From assembly GCF_020171945.1 (NCBI RefSeq), contig NZ_JAIVAP010000017.1, positions 1 to 64,000 on the forward strand: 64,000 nucleotides of DNA, read 5' to 3'. Shown here piece after piece: positions 55,999-64,000 of the stretch (positions within the stretch are counted from its first letter, which is position 1; every line of letters starts with the position of its first letter). The translations under genes and the position numbers were made by a program. The notes beneath the pieces were generated by a model, which was not told the DNA's origin, searched no databases, and saw nothing but the letters and a program-made list of their open reading frames with translations. The DNA is from Bacillus infantis. Its GTDB lineage: Bacteria > Bacillota > Bacilli > Bacillales > Cytobacillaceae.

Positions 55999-56730
55999 TC
56001 ACTTCTTTGCTTTCTGGCTCATGATTTTCAGAGCGAATCGCGGCAGGGCCAGCATCCTCTTCCAGCGGCTCGGCTGCTTGATCAGCCTGTAAAACCACTC
56101 AAGATTGGCCTTCTGCCAGATTTCCGGAGCCCTTTCAACGGTGCCTGCGATGACGTCAAAGCTGCCGCCTACACCAATGAAGACACCTTTTTGGAAACGG
56201 TCAATGTTTTCGGCGATCCACTTTTCCTGCCTTGGCACACCAAGGGCCACAAACACAAGATCAGGCTCTGTACGGGCGATTTCGTCCTGGATCTCTGATG
56301 AAGACCAATCGAAAAAGCCATTATGTGAGCCGGCAATCTCTATCCCGGGATAGTCCCGGCGGATATTGGCAGCGGCTTTATCCAATGTTTCCTGCTGTGC
56401 CCCAAGCAGATAGATCCGGAATTTCTTTTCATTTCCGTGCTCCAGGAGGCTGACCATCGTATCATAGCCTGTCACCCGCTCCGGGAGCGGCCTGCCCAGC
56501 ATACCGGCCGCTTTCACGACGCCGATGCCGTCGGCTGTCACATAGGTGGCTTTGTCGATCAGCGTTTTGTATTCGGGCTCCTCCACCGCCTTCATGACGA
56601 TTTCGGGATTGGCTGTGACGACAAAAGCCTTTTCATTTTTCTCTATATCCTGAACCAGTTTTTGCACAAAACCGGCCTGTGTTGCATTTATAAAAGAGAC
56701 ACCTAAAATGTCCACTCGTTCAAAGCTCAT
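55999..56730 (-). CDS. WecG/TagA/CpsF-family glycosyltransferase
   Basis: A 243-residue GT26 enzyme. Family marks are VDILGVSFINAT, VVTANPEIVMKA, ATYVTADGIGVV (catalytic Asp), RPLPERVTGYD, YLLGAQQETLDKAA and FVALGVPRQEKWI, then VGGSFDVIAG. TagA enzymes add ManNAc to GlcNAc-PP-undecaprenol. In the SLH-binding polymer this ManNAc-GlcNAc unit is the one CsaB decorates, so the operon order fits. The start at 56730 has AAGGAG; a longer frame upstream has none. Confidence 0.94.
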   Translation of the reverse strand: MSFERVDILGVSFINATQAGFVQKLVQDIEKNEKAFVVTANPEIVMKAVEEPEYKTLIDKATYVTADGIGVVKAAGMLGRPLPERVTGYDTMVSLLEHGNEKKFRIYLLGAQQETLDKAAANIRRDYPGIEIAGSHNGFFDWSSSEIQDEIARTEPDLVFVALGVPRQEKWIAENIDRFQKGVFIGVGGSFDVIAGTVERAPEIWQKANLEWFYRLIKQPSRWKRMLALPRFALKIMSQKAKK

Positions 56731-56770
56731 CGTTATACTCCTTGTCCGCAAAATATTCTTTACTAATATA

Positions 56771-56811
56771 ACATAAAAGAGAAGTAACACATAGATGCTA
56801 CTTCTCCTTCA
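56771..56811 (-). terminator. Terminator of the SLH glucosaminidase gene
   Basis: On the minus strand GAGAAGTAGCATCTATGTGTTACTTCTC forms an imperfect stem followed by TTTTATG. It lies between the glucosaminidase stop and the start of the tagA-like operon. Confidence 0.7.
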
Positions 56812-56852
56812 ATGCTATTCAGGCAGGCTGTGAGCCCTTATAGGTTTTGCGG

Positions 56853-58769
56853 CTATTCGGCCAGCTGGACTTCCCTTACGTATTGTCCGAGAGAACCGCT
56901 GCCATATACATGGCCAAGTCTGTTTGTGCTGTCATCGGAGACGAGCTGATACCACATGGCTCCGTCCTTCTGCGCCTTCTGCGAATAGATGAACGGCATG
57001 CCGACAAGCTTCATTTCGTAGATTTCTGGATTCTCTGTCCCATAGCCGGAACGAACCTTCAAGGAAGGTACCGTATTAACTGCAAGCTTATGGGCGTTCA
57101 GATCCCTTTTGCCGAGGAAGCTGTCTGCGCGGTACATGTGGCCGGCAATCCGCTCTCCCCAATATGGGTCTGACGCATACTTTACATTCATTCCGATGCT
57201 CTTGTTCCCAAGAACGGCACCATTATAATAGGAGCCTTTTGGTGACTGATAAGATGCTGCAACATACTTAGCAGCCGCTTCGATTGAAGCCTTGAACGAA
57301 GGATAAGTGGTCGCGCTGTTATAGGCATCTCCATCATATGCTTTCATTCCATATAAGTTCTTCTTGTCTGTGGCGATCGCACTTGTGCCCCATGCACTCT
57401 CATGGATGGCATGTGCCATCAGGTACAGTGCATTGACTTGATATTTCGCTTCCATTTCCTTGAAGTCCTTGCCTGTTCCCGCCAGCGGGCTGACAGGGAA
57501 CTTCGCTTTATAGGAAGCCGGGAACATCTCGGTCAGGTAACGGTCGATTTCTTCGGCCGTGTAGCTTGTTTCAGAGTGAAGCGGCAGATAATTGAAATAC
57601 GTATAAGCTTCTCCTGCTTTTGTTCCGCTTGCTGTCGTATAGTTTATGCCATCCCAGCTGTAATACTTCTGGCCCTGTGCCATAAAGGATGGAGCCTTTC
57701 CAAGCAATGTATCTGGCGTGAAGGCTTTTGTGATCGGATTATATACAGCATGGTATAGTTCTCCGCCCACATTCTTATAATAAGAGCGGTCAGTCACGAG
57801 TGAGCTTGGGATCAGGTTGACATCACCTGGGGCCACATAGCCGATTGTGCTGCCGACCATAATTTTCACAGATTTCTCAGTGGCATCATAATATTTAAAT
57901 TCTGTACCAGTGCTGACATATGTCCTGCTTATGCCGGACAGGTCTGCATTATCATAAATGACAGTGAACTTATTGGCTGCTGCGCTGCCGTTTTTAATGT
58001 AGACAATATTATTCCCCTGCAGGACGACCTGGTTGTCCACTGCGCTGTTTTTCGCACTTTGGAAGCTGTCAAACTCCCTCAGGACGATCGGGCTGCCGTC
58101 AGAATTGATCAGGGCCACCTTATATTCAAGGTTCTTCGGCGGGTTGACCGCCTTCAACATCCGGTTCAGCACCGCTGCAGTCTGGCCGCGGGTCGTTTTT
58201 GTCAGAGGGCCGAATGTATTGTCGGAGTTTCCTGACATAATCCCTAAAAATAGCAATCTCTGAATGGAATCTTCGAAAATAGGATTGATTTTATCATTAT
58301 CCTTAAAATTCAGAGCTGCCGGCTGGGAGAAGATCGCTCTTGCCGTAAGGGCACGGTTGATCATAGCAGCCATTTCCTGGCGTGATATATTCTTGTTTGG
58401 CAGGAATGTACCGTCTGGATATCCTCCGACTAGACCGGCCTTCACCGCTGAATCTACTGCAGCATAATACCAGTTCTCCGGCTGCACGTCCTTGAACAAA
58501 GGCACTGCTGACTGTGCAACAGAAAACTCTGCCGTCTGGGTCGGCTGAAGCTCCAGCGCCCTTACGATCAGTGCGGCAAATTCTGCCCTTGTCACCGTGT
58601 TATCAGGCTTATATACACCAGGGCCATAGCCGCCAAGAATGTCCATGGCTATCAGTGTGCGCATATCCTTCTCAAAATAGTGATTTGTAATGTCATCCGC
58701 CGCATATGAGCGCGGGACATGGACTAACAGCAAAAAAACAGAAACTACCGCCACAATTATCCGCTTCAT
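56853..58769 (-). CDS. SLH-anchored endo-beta-N-acetylglucosaminidase
   Basis: A 638-residue exported autolysin. Signal peptide about 1-23; three SLH domains about 25-80, 88-150 and 152-208 (VYKPDNTVTRAEFA, PNKNISRQEMA, FGPLTKTTRGQTA); a middle region about 215-390 with SH3-like beta strands and repeated Tyr; a glucosaminidase domain about 400-560 with the catalytic Glu in YLMAHAIHESAWGTS and KKNLYGMKAYDGDA; and a final SH3-type domain about 565-630. It cuts the glycan strand of peptidoglycan. AAGGAG precedes the ATG. The terminator lies before the tagA operon. Confidence 0.94.
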   Translation of the reverse strand: MKRIIVAVVSVFLLLVHVPRSYAADDITNHYFEKDMRTLIAMDILGGYGPGVYKPDNTVTRAEFAALIVRALELQPTQTAEFSVAQSAVPLFKDVQPENWYYAAVDSAVKAGLVGGYPDGTFLPNKNISRQEMAAMINRALTARAIFSQPAALNFKDNDKINPIFEDSIQRLLFLGIMSGNSDNTFGPLTKTTRGQTAAVLNRMLKAVNPPKNLEYKVALINSDGSPIVLREFDSFQSAKNSAVDNQVVLQGNNIVYIKNGSAAANKFTVIYDNADLSGISRTYVSTGTEFKYYDATEKSVKIMVGSTIGYVAPGDVNLIPSSLVTDRSYYKNVGGELYHAVYNPITKAFTPDTLLGKAPSFMAQGQKYYSWDGINYTTASGTKAGEAYTYFNYLPLHSETSYTAEEIDRYLTEMFPASYKAKFPVSPLAGTGKDFKEMEAKYQVNALYLMAHAIHESAWGTSAIATDKKNLYGMKAYDGDAYNSATTYPSFKASIEAAAKYVAASYQSPKGSYYNGAVLGNKSIGMNVKYASDPYWGERIAGHMYRADSFLGKRDLNAHKLAVNTVPSLKVRSGYGTENPEIYEMKLVGMPFIYSQKAQKDGAMWYQLVSDDSTNRLGHVYGSGSLGQYVREVQLAE

Positions 58770-58987
58770 CTAAAAACTCCTTTTATTGTTTTCTCCTTAC
58801 TAATCTAGCAAATTTCTACAAAATTCTCTAGAAAAAATTTGAAACTCTGCCTAGTTTTTAGTAAGGATATGAAGCTTCAAATCCTTTAAAATAGGGAACT
58901 ATTGATGGGAATACTATAAATATCCCACAAATTACCATGTTTAAAGAGAAGAAATAAGGGAAGTTTTGTATCGTTAAGGAGTTTTAC

Positions 58988-60274
58988 ATGCGAGAGGAGA
59001 TAATCGGACATGCTAAAAAAAATAACCTTAATAGAAATGGTGAAAGCATGAAAAAGCGAAATTTAGACCAAATCCAGCTCGCCAGGGCCTTTGCCATCAT
59101 TGCCGTCCTGGTTGTCCATACCTCTTCAGAGGGTGTGACAAGGCTTTCGCCTGATTCAGCTCTGTATCCGTTCTATAATTTCTTTAATATTGCCGGAAAA
59201 CTCGGCACACCGACATTTATCATGCTGAGCAGTTTTATCCTGTTTTATAATTACTTCAACCGTGAGCTTACGATGGATCTGATTAAAAGCTTCTACAAGA
59301 AGAGGCTCAAATTCATTCTGATTCCTTACTTTGTCTTCTCTCTTTTATATTTTGGATTGACGTGGCATCTGTACTACGATTTCCCGACGGCTGCCAGTGC
59401 GGCTGAAAACTTCCTCTGGAAGCTGTCACTCGGGAAAGCCTATCCGCATCTATACTTTGTGTTTATCAGTGTCCAGCTTTATATCTTATTCCCTTTGCTG
59501 ATTCTTCTATTCAAGAAATCAGGATTCTTAAGGAAAAATGCTTTTTGGCTGGGGCTTGTAATACAATGGGCATGGGTGTATATCAACCGCGAATATCTGC
59601 AGGTTCCATATAAAGGATCTATTTCCCTTTCATATATGTCGTTCTATTTTATCGGTGCCTACCTTGGCATCCACTATGAAGCGATCATAGAAAAAATGAA
59701 ATCGAAATCGTTCAGGACAGCATTATTTTCCGGACTGTTCAGCGGCTATGCAGTGATGCTTGTCATGTATACAGGGTATATGTATATCCAAAGAACCGGG
59801 AAGTTCACCAGCCTGCTTGATCCGCTTCCATCATGGATCACCAGCAACCTGGCTGAGTTCACCTGGGCAACACACGCATTATTTGCAGGACTTGTCCTGT
59901 TCTTCCTTGCCCACCTGTTCAACGAAAGATTTTCTGTCAAAACAAGGGCTGTATTTATGGAAATCGGGGCCACTTCTTTTGGCATCTACCTTGTTCACCC
60001 GATGCTCCTGATCCTGTTCCGGGATCTTGTTCCGAACGGCTCGCCGATCGTCTTTACTTTATGGCAGATCGCAACCTTCTTCGGCATTGCTATCATCAGC
60101 TGGGCAATCGTAAGGCTTGCCTATAAAGCCGTTCCTGCGTACTGGATTCTCTTTGGAAAGCTGTCTCCGTTCTTCCAGCTTCCTAAAAAGGAAAAAACAA
60201 GACTGTTCTCGAGCTACCGTGATGACAGCACCCTTGCTTATTCGCATTATCCTAATAAGAGAAAGAACGACTGA
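58988..60274 (+). CDS. Acyltransferase-3 family membrane O-acetyltransferase
   Basis: A 428-residue protein with about ten helices. The family motif is visible as QLARAFAIIAVLVVHTSS, with the essential His, and FNIAGKLGTPTFIMLSSFIL. It has no SGNH partner domain, unlike OatA. Such enzymes acetylate surface glycans. In Bacillaceae with pyruvylated wall polymers, acetylation also affects S-layer attachment, so this is an attractive but unproved substrate. The start at 58988 is supported by AAGGAG 6 nt upstream; a second ATG at 59048 lacks a clear site. Confidence 0.88.
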   Translation: MREEIIGHAKKNNLNRNGESMKKRNLDQIQLARAFAIIAVLVVHTSSEGVTRLSPDSALYPFYNFFNIAGKLGTPTFIMLSSFILFYNYFNRELTMDLIKSFYKKRLKFILIPYFVFSLLYFGLTWHLYYDFPTAASAAENFLWKLSLGKAYPHLYFVFISVQLYILFPLLILLFKKSGFLRKNAFWLGLVIQWAWVYINREYLQVPYKGSISLSYMSFYFIGAYLGIHYEAIIEKMKSKSFRTALFSGLFSGYAVMLVMYTGYMYIQRTGKFTSLLDPLPSWITSNLAEFTWATHALFAGLVLFFLAHLFNERFSVKTRAVFMEIGATSFGIYLVHPMLLILFRDLVPNGSPIVFTLWQIATFFGIAIISWAIVRLAYKAVPAYWILFGKLSPFFQLPKKEKTRLFSSYRDDSTLAYSHYPNKRKND

Positions 60275-60277
60275 TAA

Positions 60278-60313
60278 AGAAAAGCCAAAAGGCAGCTGCC
60301 TTTTGGCTTTTTC
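60278..60313. terminator. Bidirectional terminator
   Basis: AAAAGCCAAAAGGCAGCTGCCTTTTGGCTTTT is a near-perfect palindrome with T-runs on both sides, between the convergent acyltransferase and copper-amine-oxidase-N-like genes. Confidence 0.92.
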
Positions 60314-60315
60314 TA

Positions 60316-62223
60316 TTAGTTCAAGGTCAGTACATCAATGGCTAATGGAAGGGCTGCACCGCCGCTGTGCATAATTTCAAGCTCAATGCTGTCCTTCGGC
60401 CCTGTCACGGTATAGTCGATTACATTGGCCACCTCAACAGCAGGCTTGATGGATGGAACCATATACACCTTGCCGTTGACCTTGATGGCGCCATCATATT
60501 TGCCGCCGCGGGCGCTCAGCCTTACTCTTACCGTTTTCGCTTCGCCCGTATCGTTGATAATCGGAACGGATACCTTATAAACAGCACCGTAATGGCCGGA
60601 GTTTTTCATTACTTCCTTTTCCGGGCTCCCTATTGAAGCTTCTGCAGACAAGAGGTTATCTGTATCGCCATTAGATATGCTGTAGGCAATCTCAGGGCTT
60701 CCTGCCTGATATGCCGGCAGGGCTGCAGTCAGCTCAGCGCTTTTCCAGACTCCGCGCGGATGGGAATTGATTTTATCCGTCGGGACCGGCGCGTCCTTGA
60801 TGCTTGTCAGGTCTCCTTCATTCTGAGTCAGCACGACGCGGATCTTGTAGGAAGCATTCCCACCGGCAGAGTTTCTGACCGTAAAGTCCTTGAGGAAGCC
60901 GATCAGGTATTTGCTGTCTACGCTGAATGAGTTGATGAGAGCTGTCTCACCCGGCTTTACAGTAGGATATTGCATGCTGATCTGTGAAAGCTTGTCGCTC
61001 AGCACTGCCTCTGCCAGCGGAAGGCCGACATCAAGGTTTGCCCAGCCATTGGCGCTTGCACGGTCAATACCTTCGATGTCTGTTACTTCAAGGCTGTTTG
61101 TTTGCGAGAGGTTTTCAATCGTGATCCCAAGCTTGGCACGTTTCCCAAGATCATTGACATGCCAGCCGTATACCCTGTGATCTGTCTTGGCATCAGAGGT
61201 GTTCACCTCATCTTCCCAGAGCGTTACATTATCATATTGGACAGTATATTTATTAAGGTTTTCCGGATTGTCACTGATCATCAGCCTTCTGTTACCGCTG
61301 AATTCAGCACCTGGTATATTGACCGGTTTGATGATCGGCGTCTGCTCGATATTCAGGAATTCACTTCTCAGCTTTGTCCGATTGATGAGCAGCCTGATTT
61401 CTGAAAGCCCCGGTGATACCTGGATGGATCCCCCGAAAAGGTCAGTGATCAGCCTGACAGGCACATATACTGCTCCACCCTCACGGATCGGCATATCATT
61501 GAGCTGAACTGAGCTGCCATTTACCATGCCATAGTTTTTGCCGACTGACATTTTGACGCTGATGCCTTCCATGTCCAGGTATAAATCATCCCTGTATTCT
61601 TCATAAGAAATATCGCTTCCCATGAAAGGGACGAACTGTTTCAGGGGAACATAAACTTTGTTATTTTTATTGATGACTGGAAGGTCCATTTCTACCTTCT
61701 GGTTATTTAAATAAAGAGGGATTCCCTTTTCCACCGGTTCTGGATCAGGCTTTGGAGCCGGAGGCTTTACAGGGCTTCCGCTAGATGTAATCGCAACGCT
61801 GCGGGAGCTGCTGTTCCAGTTGACATATCCCTGGTAGTTTTCGCTGATGAAACGGAGCGGAACAAGGGCGCGCCCATTGATGATGGCTGCCGGGACATCC
61901 AGCATGGTGGCATTCCCGTCTACGAGGGCTCTCTTTGAATCTACTTTGAGCTCGATGGTCTGGCCATCGCGCCAGGCTCTGATCATTTTTGTGCTGTTGT
62001 CATAATCGATTGCTGCACCAAATTCCTCGAATAATGCCCTGAACGGCACAAGCACCCTGCCGCTTTTGATGACTGGCTTGACGTCAAAGCCAATTTTGTT
62101 TCCATCGACTGTTACTGTGATCGGTTTTGCGGCTGCCTCTGCTTGTCCTGCGGATCCAAAGGCGCTGAGTGCCAAACCTGCGGCTAATAGCATTGAAACT
62201 GTTTTTCTGCCAAACTTATACAC
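60316..62223 (-). CDS. Exported protein with copper-amine-oxidase-N-like domains
   Basis: A 635-residue exported protein. Signal peptide about 1-30; two Cu_amine_oxidN1-type regions at about 33-150 and 165-290 with repeated VLVPFRALFEEFGAAIDY, ALVPLRFISENYQG and VPVRLITDLFGG motifs; then a beta-rich C-terminal half of about 350 residues not recognised. These domains are common in surface proteins of Bacillaceae and Paenibacillaceae and do not imply amine oxidase activity; wall association is an inference. The start is GTG at 62223, chosen because GGAGG sits 6 nt upstream; longer frames begin without a site. Confidence 0.88.
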   Translation of the reverse strand: MYKFGRKTVSMLLAAGLALSAFGSAGQAEAAAKPITVTVDGNKIGFDVKPVIKSGRVLVPFRALFEEFGAAIDYDNSTKMIRAWRDGQTIELKVDSKRALVDGNATMLDVPAAIINGRALVPLRFISENYQGYVNWNSSSRSVAITSSGSPVKPPAPKPDPEPVEKGIPLYLNNQKVEMDLPVINKNNKVYVPLKQFVPFMGSDISYEEYRDDLYLDMEGISVKMSVGKNYGMVNGSSVQLNDMPIREGGAVYVPVRLITDLFGGSIQVSPGLSEIRLLINRTKLRSEFLNIEQTPIIKPVNIPGAEFSGNRRLMISDNPENLNKYTVQYDNVTLWEDEVNTSDAKTDHRVYGWHVNDLGKRAKLGITIENLSQTNSLEVTDIEGIDRASANGWANLDVGLPLAEAVLSDKLSQISMQYPTVKPGETALINSFSVDSKYLIGFLKDFTVRNSAGGNASYKIRVVLTQNEGDLTSIKDAPVPTDKINSHPRGVWKSAELTAALPAYQAGSPEIAYSISNGDTDNLLSAEASIGSPEKEVMKNSGHYGAVYKVSVPIINDTGEAKTVRVRLSARGGKYDGAIKVNGKVYMVPSIKPAVEVANVIDYTVTGPKDSIELEIMHSGGAALPLAIDVLTLN

Positions 62224-62332
62224 TTTGTACCTCCATTGATATGTAAGTATATCTTGATTGCTGATCAAGAAAAAAGAGGGTGTATTGCTGTTCCCAGGCC
62301 CGCCTTTTTCCTTAAAACTCAAGAACTACTTT

Positions 62333-62362
62333 ATTTTACCATTAATTCTATTATTATTTCAA
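62333..62362 (-). promoter_or_regulatory. Sigma-A-like promoter
   Basis: On the minus strand TTGAAA (62357-62362) and TAAAAT (62333-62338) are 18 bp apart. Transcription would begin about 100 nt before the GTG start of the copper-amine-oxidase-N-like gene. Confidence 0.5.
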
Positions 62363-62468
62363 AATATAGGAAGATTAATGTTGGGAAATATTAGAAATTT
62401 AGTATCTAATTTATTTTTAGTCTAGTCTGCTGATACTTTTAAAAATCTTTTTACAGCCCCATATGGGG

Positions 62469-62601
62469 CTGTTGATTTCCGTTCCAGGCACTTCGCTTTC
62501 CGTGGGGCGGCGCTGAGCCTCCTCACGCTTACGCGCTGCGGGGTCTCAGCCCTGCCGCTATTTCCCACAGGAGTCTTCGTGCCTTCCACTGCAATCAACA
62601 G
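62469..62601 (-). repeat. Structured intergenic repeat, copy C
   Basis: Same family as copies A and B but in the opposite orientation. It begins CTGTTGATTTCCGTTCCAGG and ends CACTGCAATCAACAG. Shared parts include AGGCACTTCGCTTTCCG, GCTGAGCCTCCT and AGGAGTCTTCGTGCCTTCC. The inner loop differs (CACGCTTACGCGCTGCGGGG). Downstream, GGGCTTTGA and CTTTTAGGTTAG are shared with copy D. Confidence 0.9.
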
Positions 62602-62726
62602 GGCTTTGAACGGTTTTAGATGGCTTTATGGGGAAAAGCTTTTAGGTTAGCTTTTTGATTATGATTTTCTCTGTAAATCATAATTTTAGTCGCTATGGTT
62701 AGTTGTTATTTGGCTTGCGAAGGGGG

Positions 62727-62862
62727 CTGTTGATTTCCGTTACAGGCACTTCGCTTTCCGCGGGGTGGCGCTGAGCTTCCTCGTCGCTGTCGCTCCTGCG
62801 GGATCTCAGCTTTGCCACTGCAATCCCGCAGGAGTCTTCGTGCCTTCCACTGCAATCAACAG
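62727..62862 (-). repeat. Structured intergenic repeat, copy D
   Basis: Direct copy of C about 125 bp further on, with the same ends and the same downstream flank (TTTATGGGGA, CTTTTAGGTTAG). The inner segment is TCGTCGCTGTCGCTCCTGCG. The pair looks like a local duplication of a unit of about 200 bp. Confidence 0.9.
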
Positions 62863-62942
62863 GGCTTTGAAGGTTGTTGGGCGGTTTTATGGGGAGAATC
62901 TTTTAGGTTAGTTCTATGAATGACTTTTATAATCATACAGAA

Positions 62943-62974
62943 AAACGCTCAGAGCTGAAGAACTCTGAGCGTTC
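62943..62974 (-). terminator. Terminator of the small membrane gene
   Basis: On the minus strand AACGCTCAGAG and CTCTGAGCGTT form an 11-bp stem and TTTTC follows. Confidence 0.88.
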
Positions 62975-63011
62975 CTTATCTATCATCATCATTAGTTGAA
63001 TATCGCAGTAA

Positions 63012-63236
63012 TTACCGTTTCTTTAGAAAACTAAAATATACTGTGAAAAGTATGGTCACTAGGATTGCATAGAACCACACCGAGCGATGCCAGACGTTTT
63101 TTAATTCCTGCCAAAAGCTCATACCTCCCTGTTCGGGAGGCAAAAGGGAGTATAAGGATACTTCAATATAAAACATGGCTAGGAAGAACAGGAATAATGG
63201 GAGAAATAGGGTCCATATTAAGAGTTTGAATTTCAA
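63012..63236 (-). CDS. hypothetical small membrane protein, 74 aa
   Basis: Not recognised. It has two hydrophobic helices (about residues 5-30 and 52-70) joined by a polar stretch with PPEQGGMSFWQEL, and ends in KKR. The start is TTG, chosen because GAAGGTGG lies just upstream. A dedicated terminator follows, which supports a real gene. Confidence 0.65.
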   Translation of the reverse strand: MKFKLLIWTLFLPLFLFFLAMFYIEVSLYSLLPPEQGGMSFWQELKNVWHRSVWFYAILVTILFTVYFSFLKKR

Positions 63237-63343
63237 AGGGCCACCTTCTTTATTTTGTTTATACCTGCTATAAACAGAAAAGTTCTTTGAAATATCTTAG
63301 CATGGTATCTCCTGATTTCCCTGATTAAACCAAAAGCCTTGTT

Positions 63344-64000
63344 CTAGTTATTGATAGTTTCAGTACTTTGTTGATTGGCATTTTCGTCTGCCGTGTCGGA
63401 TGCTGCATTGTCCTCGGTTTCAGGTGTTGGTTCTTCAGACTGCTGTGCCTCCTGATTTTCGGGAGCTGTTTCGCTTTCTTCTGCTGCAGGCTGCTCTTGA
63501 GCTGCTGACTGCTCAGGTGTGTTTTCTGCAGGCTGCTTTTGCAGGACAGCTGCGAGTATGCTGGCGAATTCGGCTCTAGTGATTGGGGCATCCGGCCTGA
63601 AGGTGTTGTCTGGGTAGCCTTCTGCCAGTCCGTTGGAAACGATGGCTTGAATTGCTTCATAGCCCCAGTGATCTTTCTTTACATCCGGGAATTCAGCGGT
63701 GCTGCTGCTTTCAAGGTCAAAGGCATTCATAATTACTGATGCCATTTCTGCTCTTGTCAGGCTTCTTGACGGATAGAAGTAACCGTTTGGGTTGCCCTTC
63801 ATTATTCCATTAGCCGTTATTCCTGCTATAGAATCATAATAATAGTGGCTTTCTGGGACATCCGGGAAAGATGGAGCTGTTATTTCTTCCTGGAGCGGAA
63901 GTGCACGTTCCAGCAGGGCGGCTGATTCAGCTCTGGTGATCTGCTCTGATACCCCAAAGCTGCCGTCTGCACGGCCGTTCGTAATTCCCTGATCCTTCAG
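63344..64000 (-). CDS. SLH-domain protein (partial, runs off the right edge)
   Basis: The 3' part of a minus-strand gene; the frame is open to base 64000, so the start lies outside the window. At least 218 residues are visible. They contain the end of one SLH domain (NGRADGSFGVSEQITRAESA), a second (about residues 45-100 of the visible part, with NGYFYPSRSLTRAEMA) and a third (PDNTFRPDAPITRAEFA), then an acidic Glu/Gln/Ala/Pro/Thr-rich tail of about 80 residues with no fold expected. Such tails may span the wall or interact with other surface layers. Confidence 0.9.
   Translation of the reverse strand: MKDQGITNGRADGSFGVSEQITRAESAALLERALPLQEEITAPSFPDVPESHYYYDSIAGITANGIMKGNPNGYFYPSRSLTRAEMASVIMNAFDLESSSTAEFPDVKKDHWGYEAIQAIVSNGLAEGYPDNTFRPDAPITRAEFASILAAVLQKQPAENTPEQSAAQEQPAAEESETAPENQEAQQSEEPTPETEDNAASDTADENANQQSTETINN

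Larger units (their letters stand above)
62224..63011. other. Intergenic region with promoter and two structured repeats
   Basis: Nearly 790 bp without a gene. It holds the promoter of the preceding minus-strand gene (62333-62362), two direct copies of the structured repeat with homologous downstream flanks of about 60 bp, and the terminator of the small membrane gene at 62943-62974. Confidence 0.8.

Noticed and set aside
60316-62223. Copper amine oxidase
   Set aside because: Only the N-terminal-type domains are present; the catalytic domain with the topaquinone Tyr is absent.

Overview
The window looks like chromosomal DNA of a Gram-positive, spore-former-type Bacillaceae (Bacillus, Mesobacillus, Cytobacillus or a relative). 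The reasons are strong AGGAGG-type ribosome binding sites, frequent TTG and GTG starts, many SLH-domain surface proteins beside csaB, an LCP wall-polymer ligase, a B. subtilis-type eps kinase/epsC arrangement, and Bacillus-like structured intergenic repeats. No rRNA, tRNA, CRISPR array or prophage was recognised. Identifications rest on reading motifs and reading frames; no database search was run.

Layout. (1) 0-4 kb: an AT-rich orphan gene, a Bcr/CflA-type MFS exporter and a NERD/zinc-finger protein. (2) 4.1-10.4 kb: comM/yifB is cut in two by an IS21-family element whose own right end was later hit by an ISL3-family element. Both target duplications and both sets of terminal repeats can be read. 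Removing them restores an in-frame 510-residue ComM. The istA gene has an in-frame stop and the ISL3 transposase a 1-nt frameshift. A RAYT-type Y1 transposase gene overlaps the start of comM. (3) 10.9-26.0 kb, minus strand: an AT-rich Wzx/Wzy-type polysaccharide cluster with galE, rmlBDCA, polymerase, flippase, four glycosyltransferases, a UDP-sugar dehydrogenase, a priming sugar transferase and a DegT aminotransferase. (4) 26.4-32.3 kb, minus strand: a frameshifted pilin-like gene, galU/gtaB, an EpsC/CapD dehydratase preceded by a structured leader that matches the position of the EAR (epsC) antitermination RNA, a CpsB/YwqE phosphatase, a BY-kinase and its Wzz-like modulator.

(5) 32.4-64 kb: a cell-surface region of higher GC. 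It holds a large S-layer-like SLH protein with a good sigma-A promoter and a leader of about 175 nt, a 1310-codon SLH protein, and SLH-anchored wall enzymes: an NlpC/P60 peptidase, a subtilase, an amidase and a glucosaminidase. It also has a second large subtilase without SLH, a protein with copper-amine-oxidase-N-like domains, an acyltransferase, and one more SLH gene running off the right edge. Among these lies the operon tagA-like / flippase fused to a DUF5693-like domain / csaB, with a divergent LCP ligase. From known biology, TagA, the flippase, CsaB and LCP proteins would build, export, pyruvylate and attach the secondary wall polymer that SLH domains bind. The window therefore encodes both the anchor and many of its clients.

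Two pairs of a structured intergenic repeat of about 133 bp (46.0-46.5 kb and 62.4-62.9 kb, in opposite orientations) are the most conspicuous non-coding structure, together with the EAR candidate.
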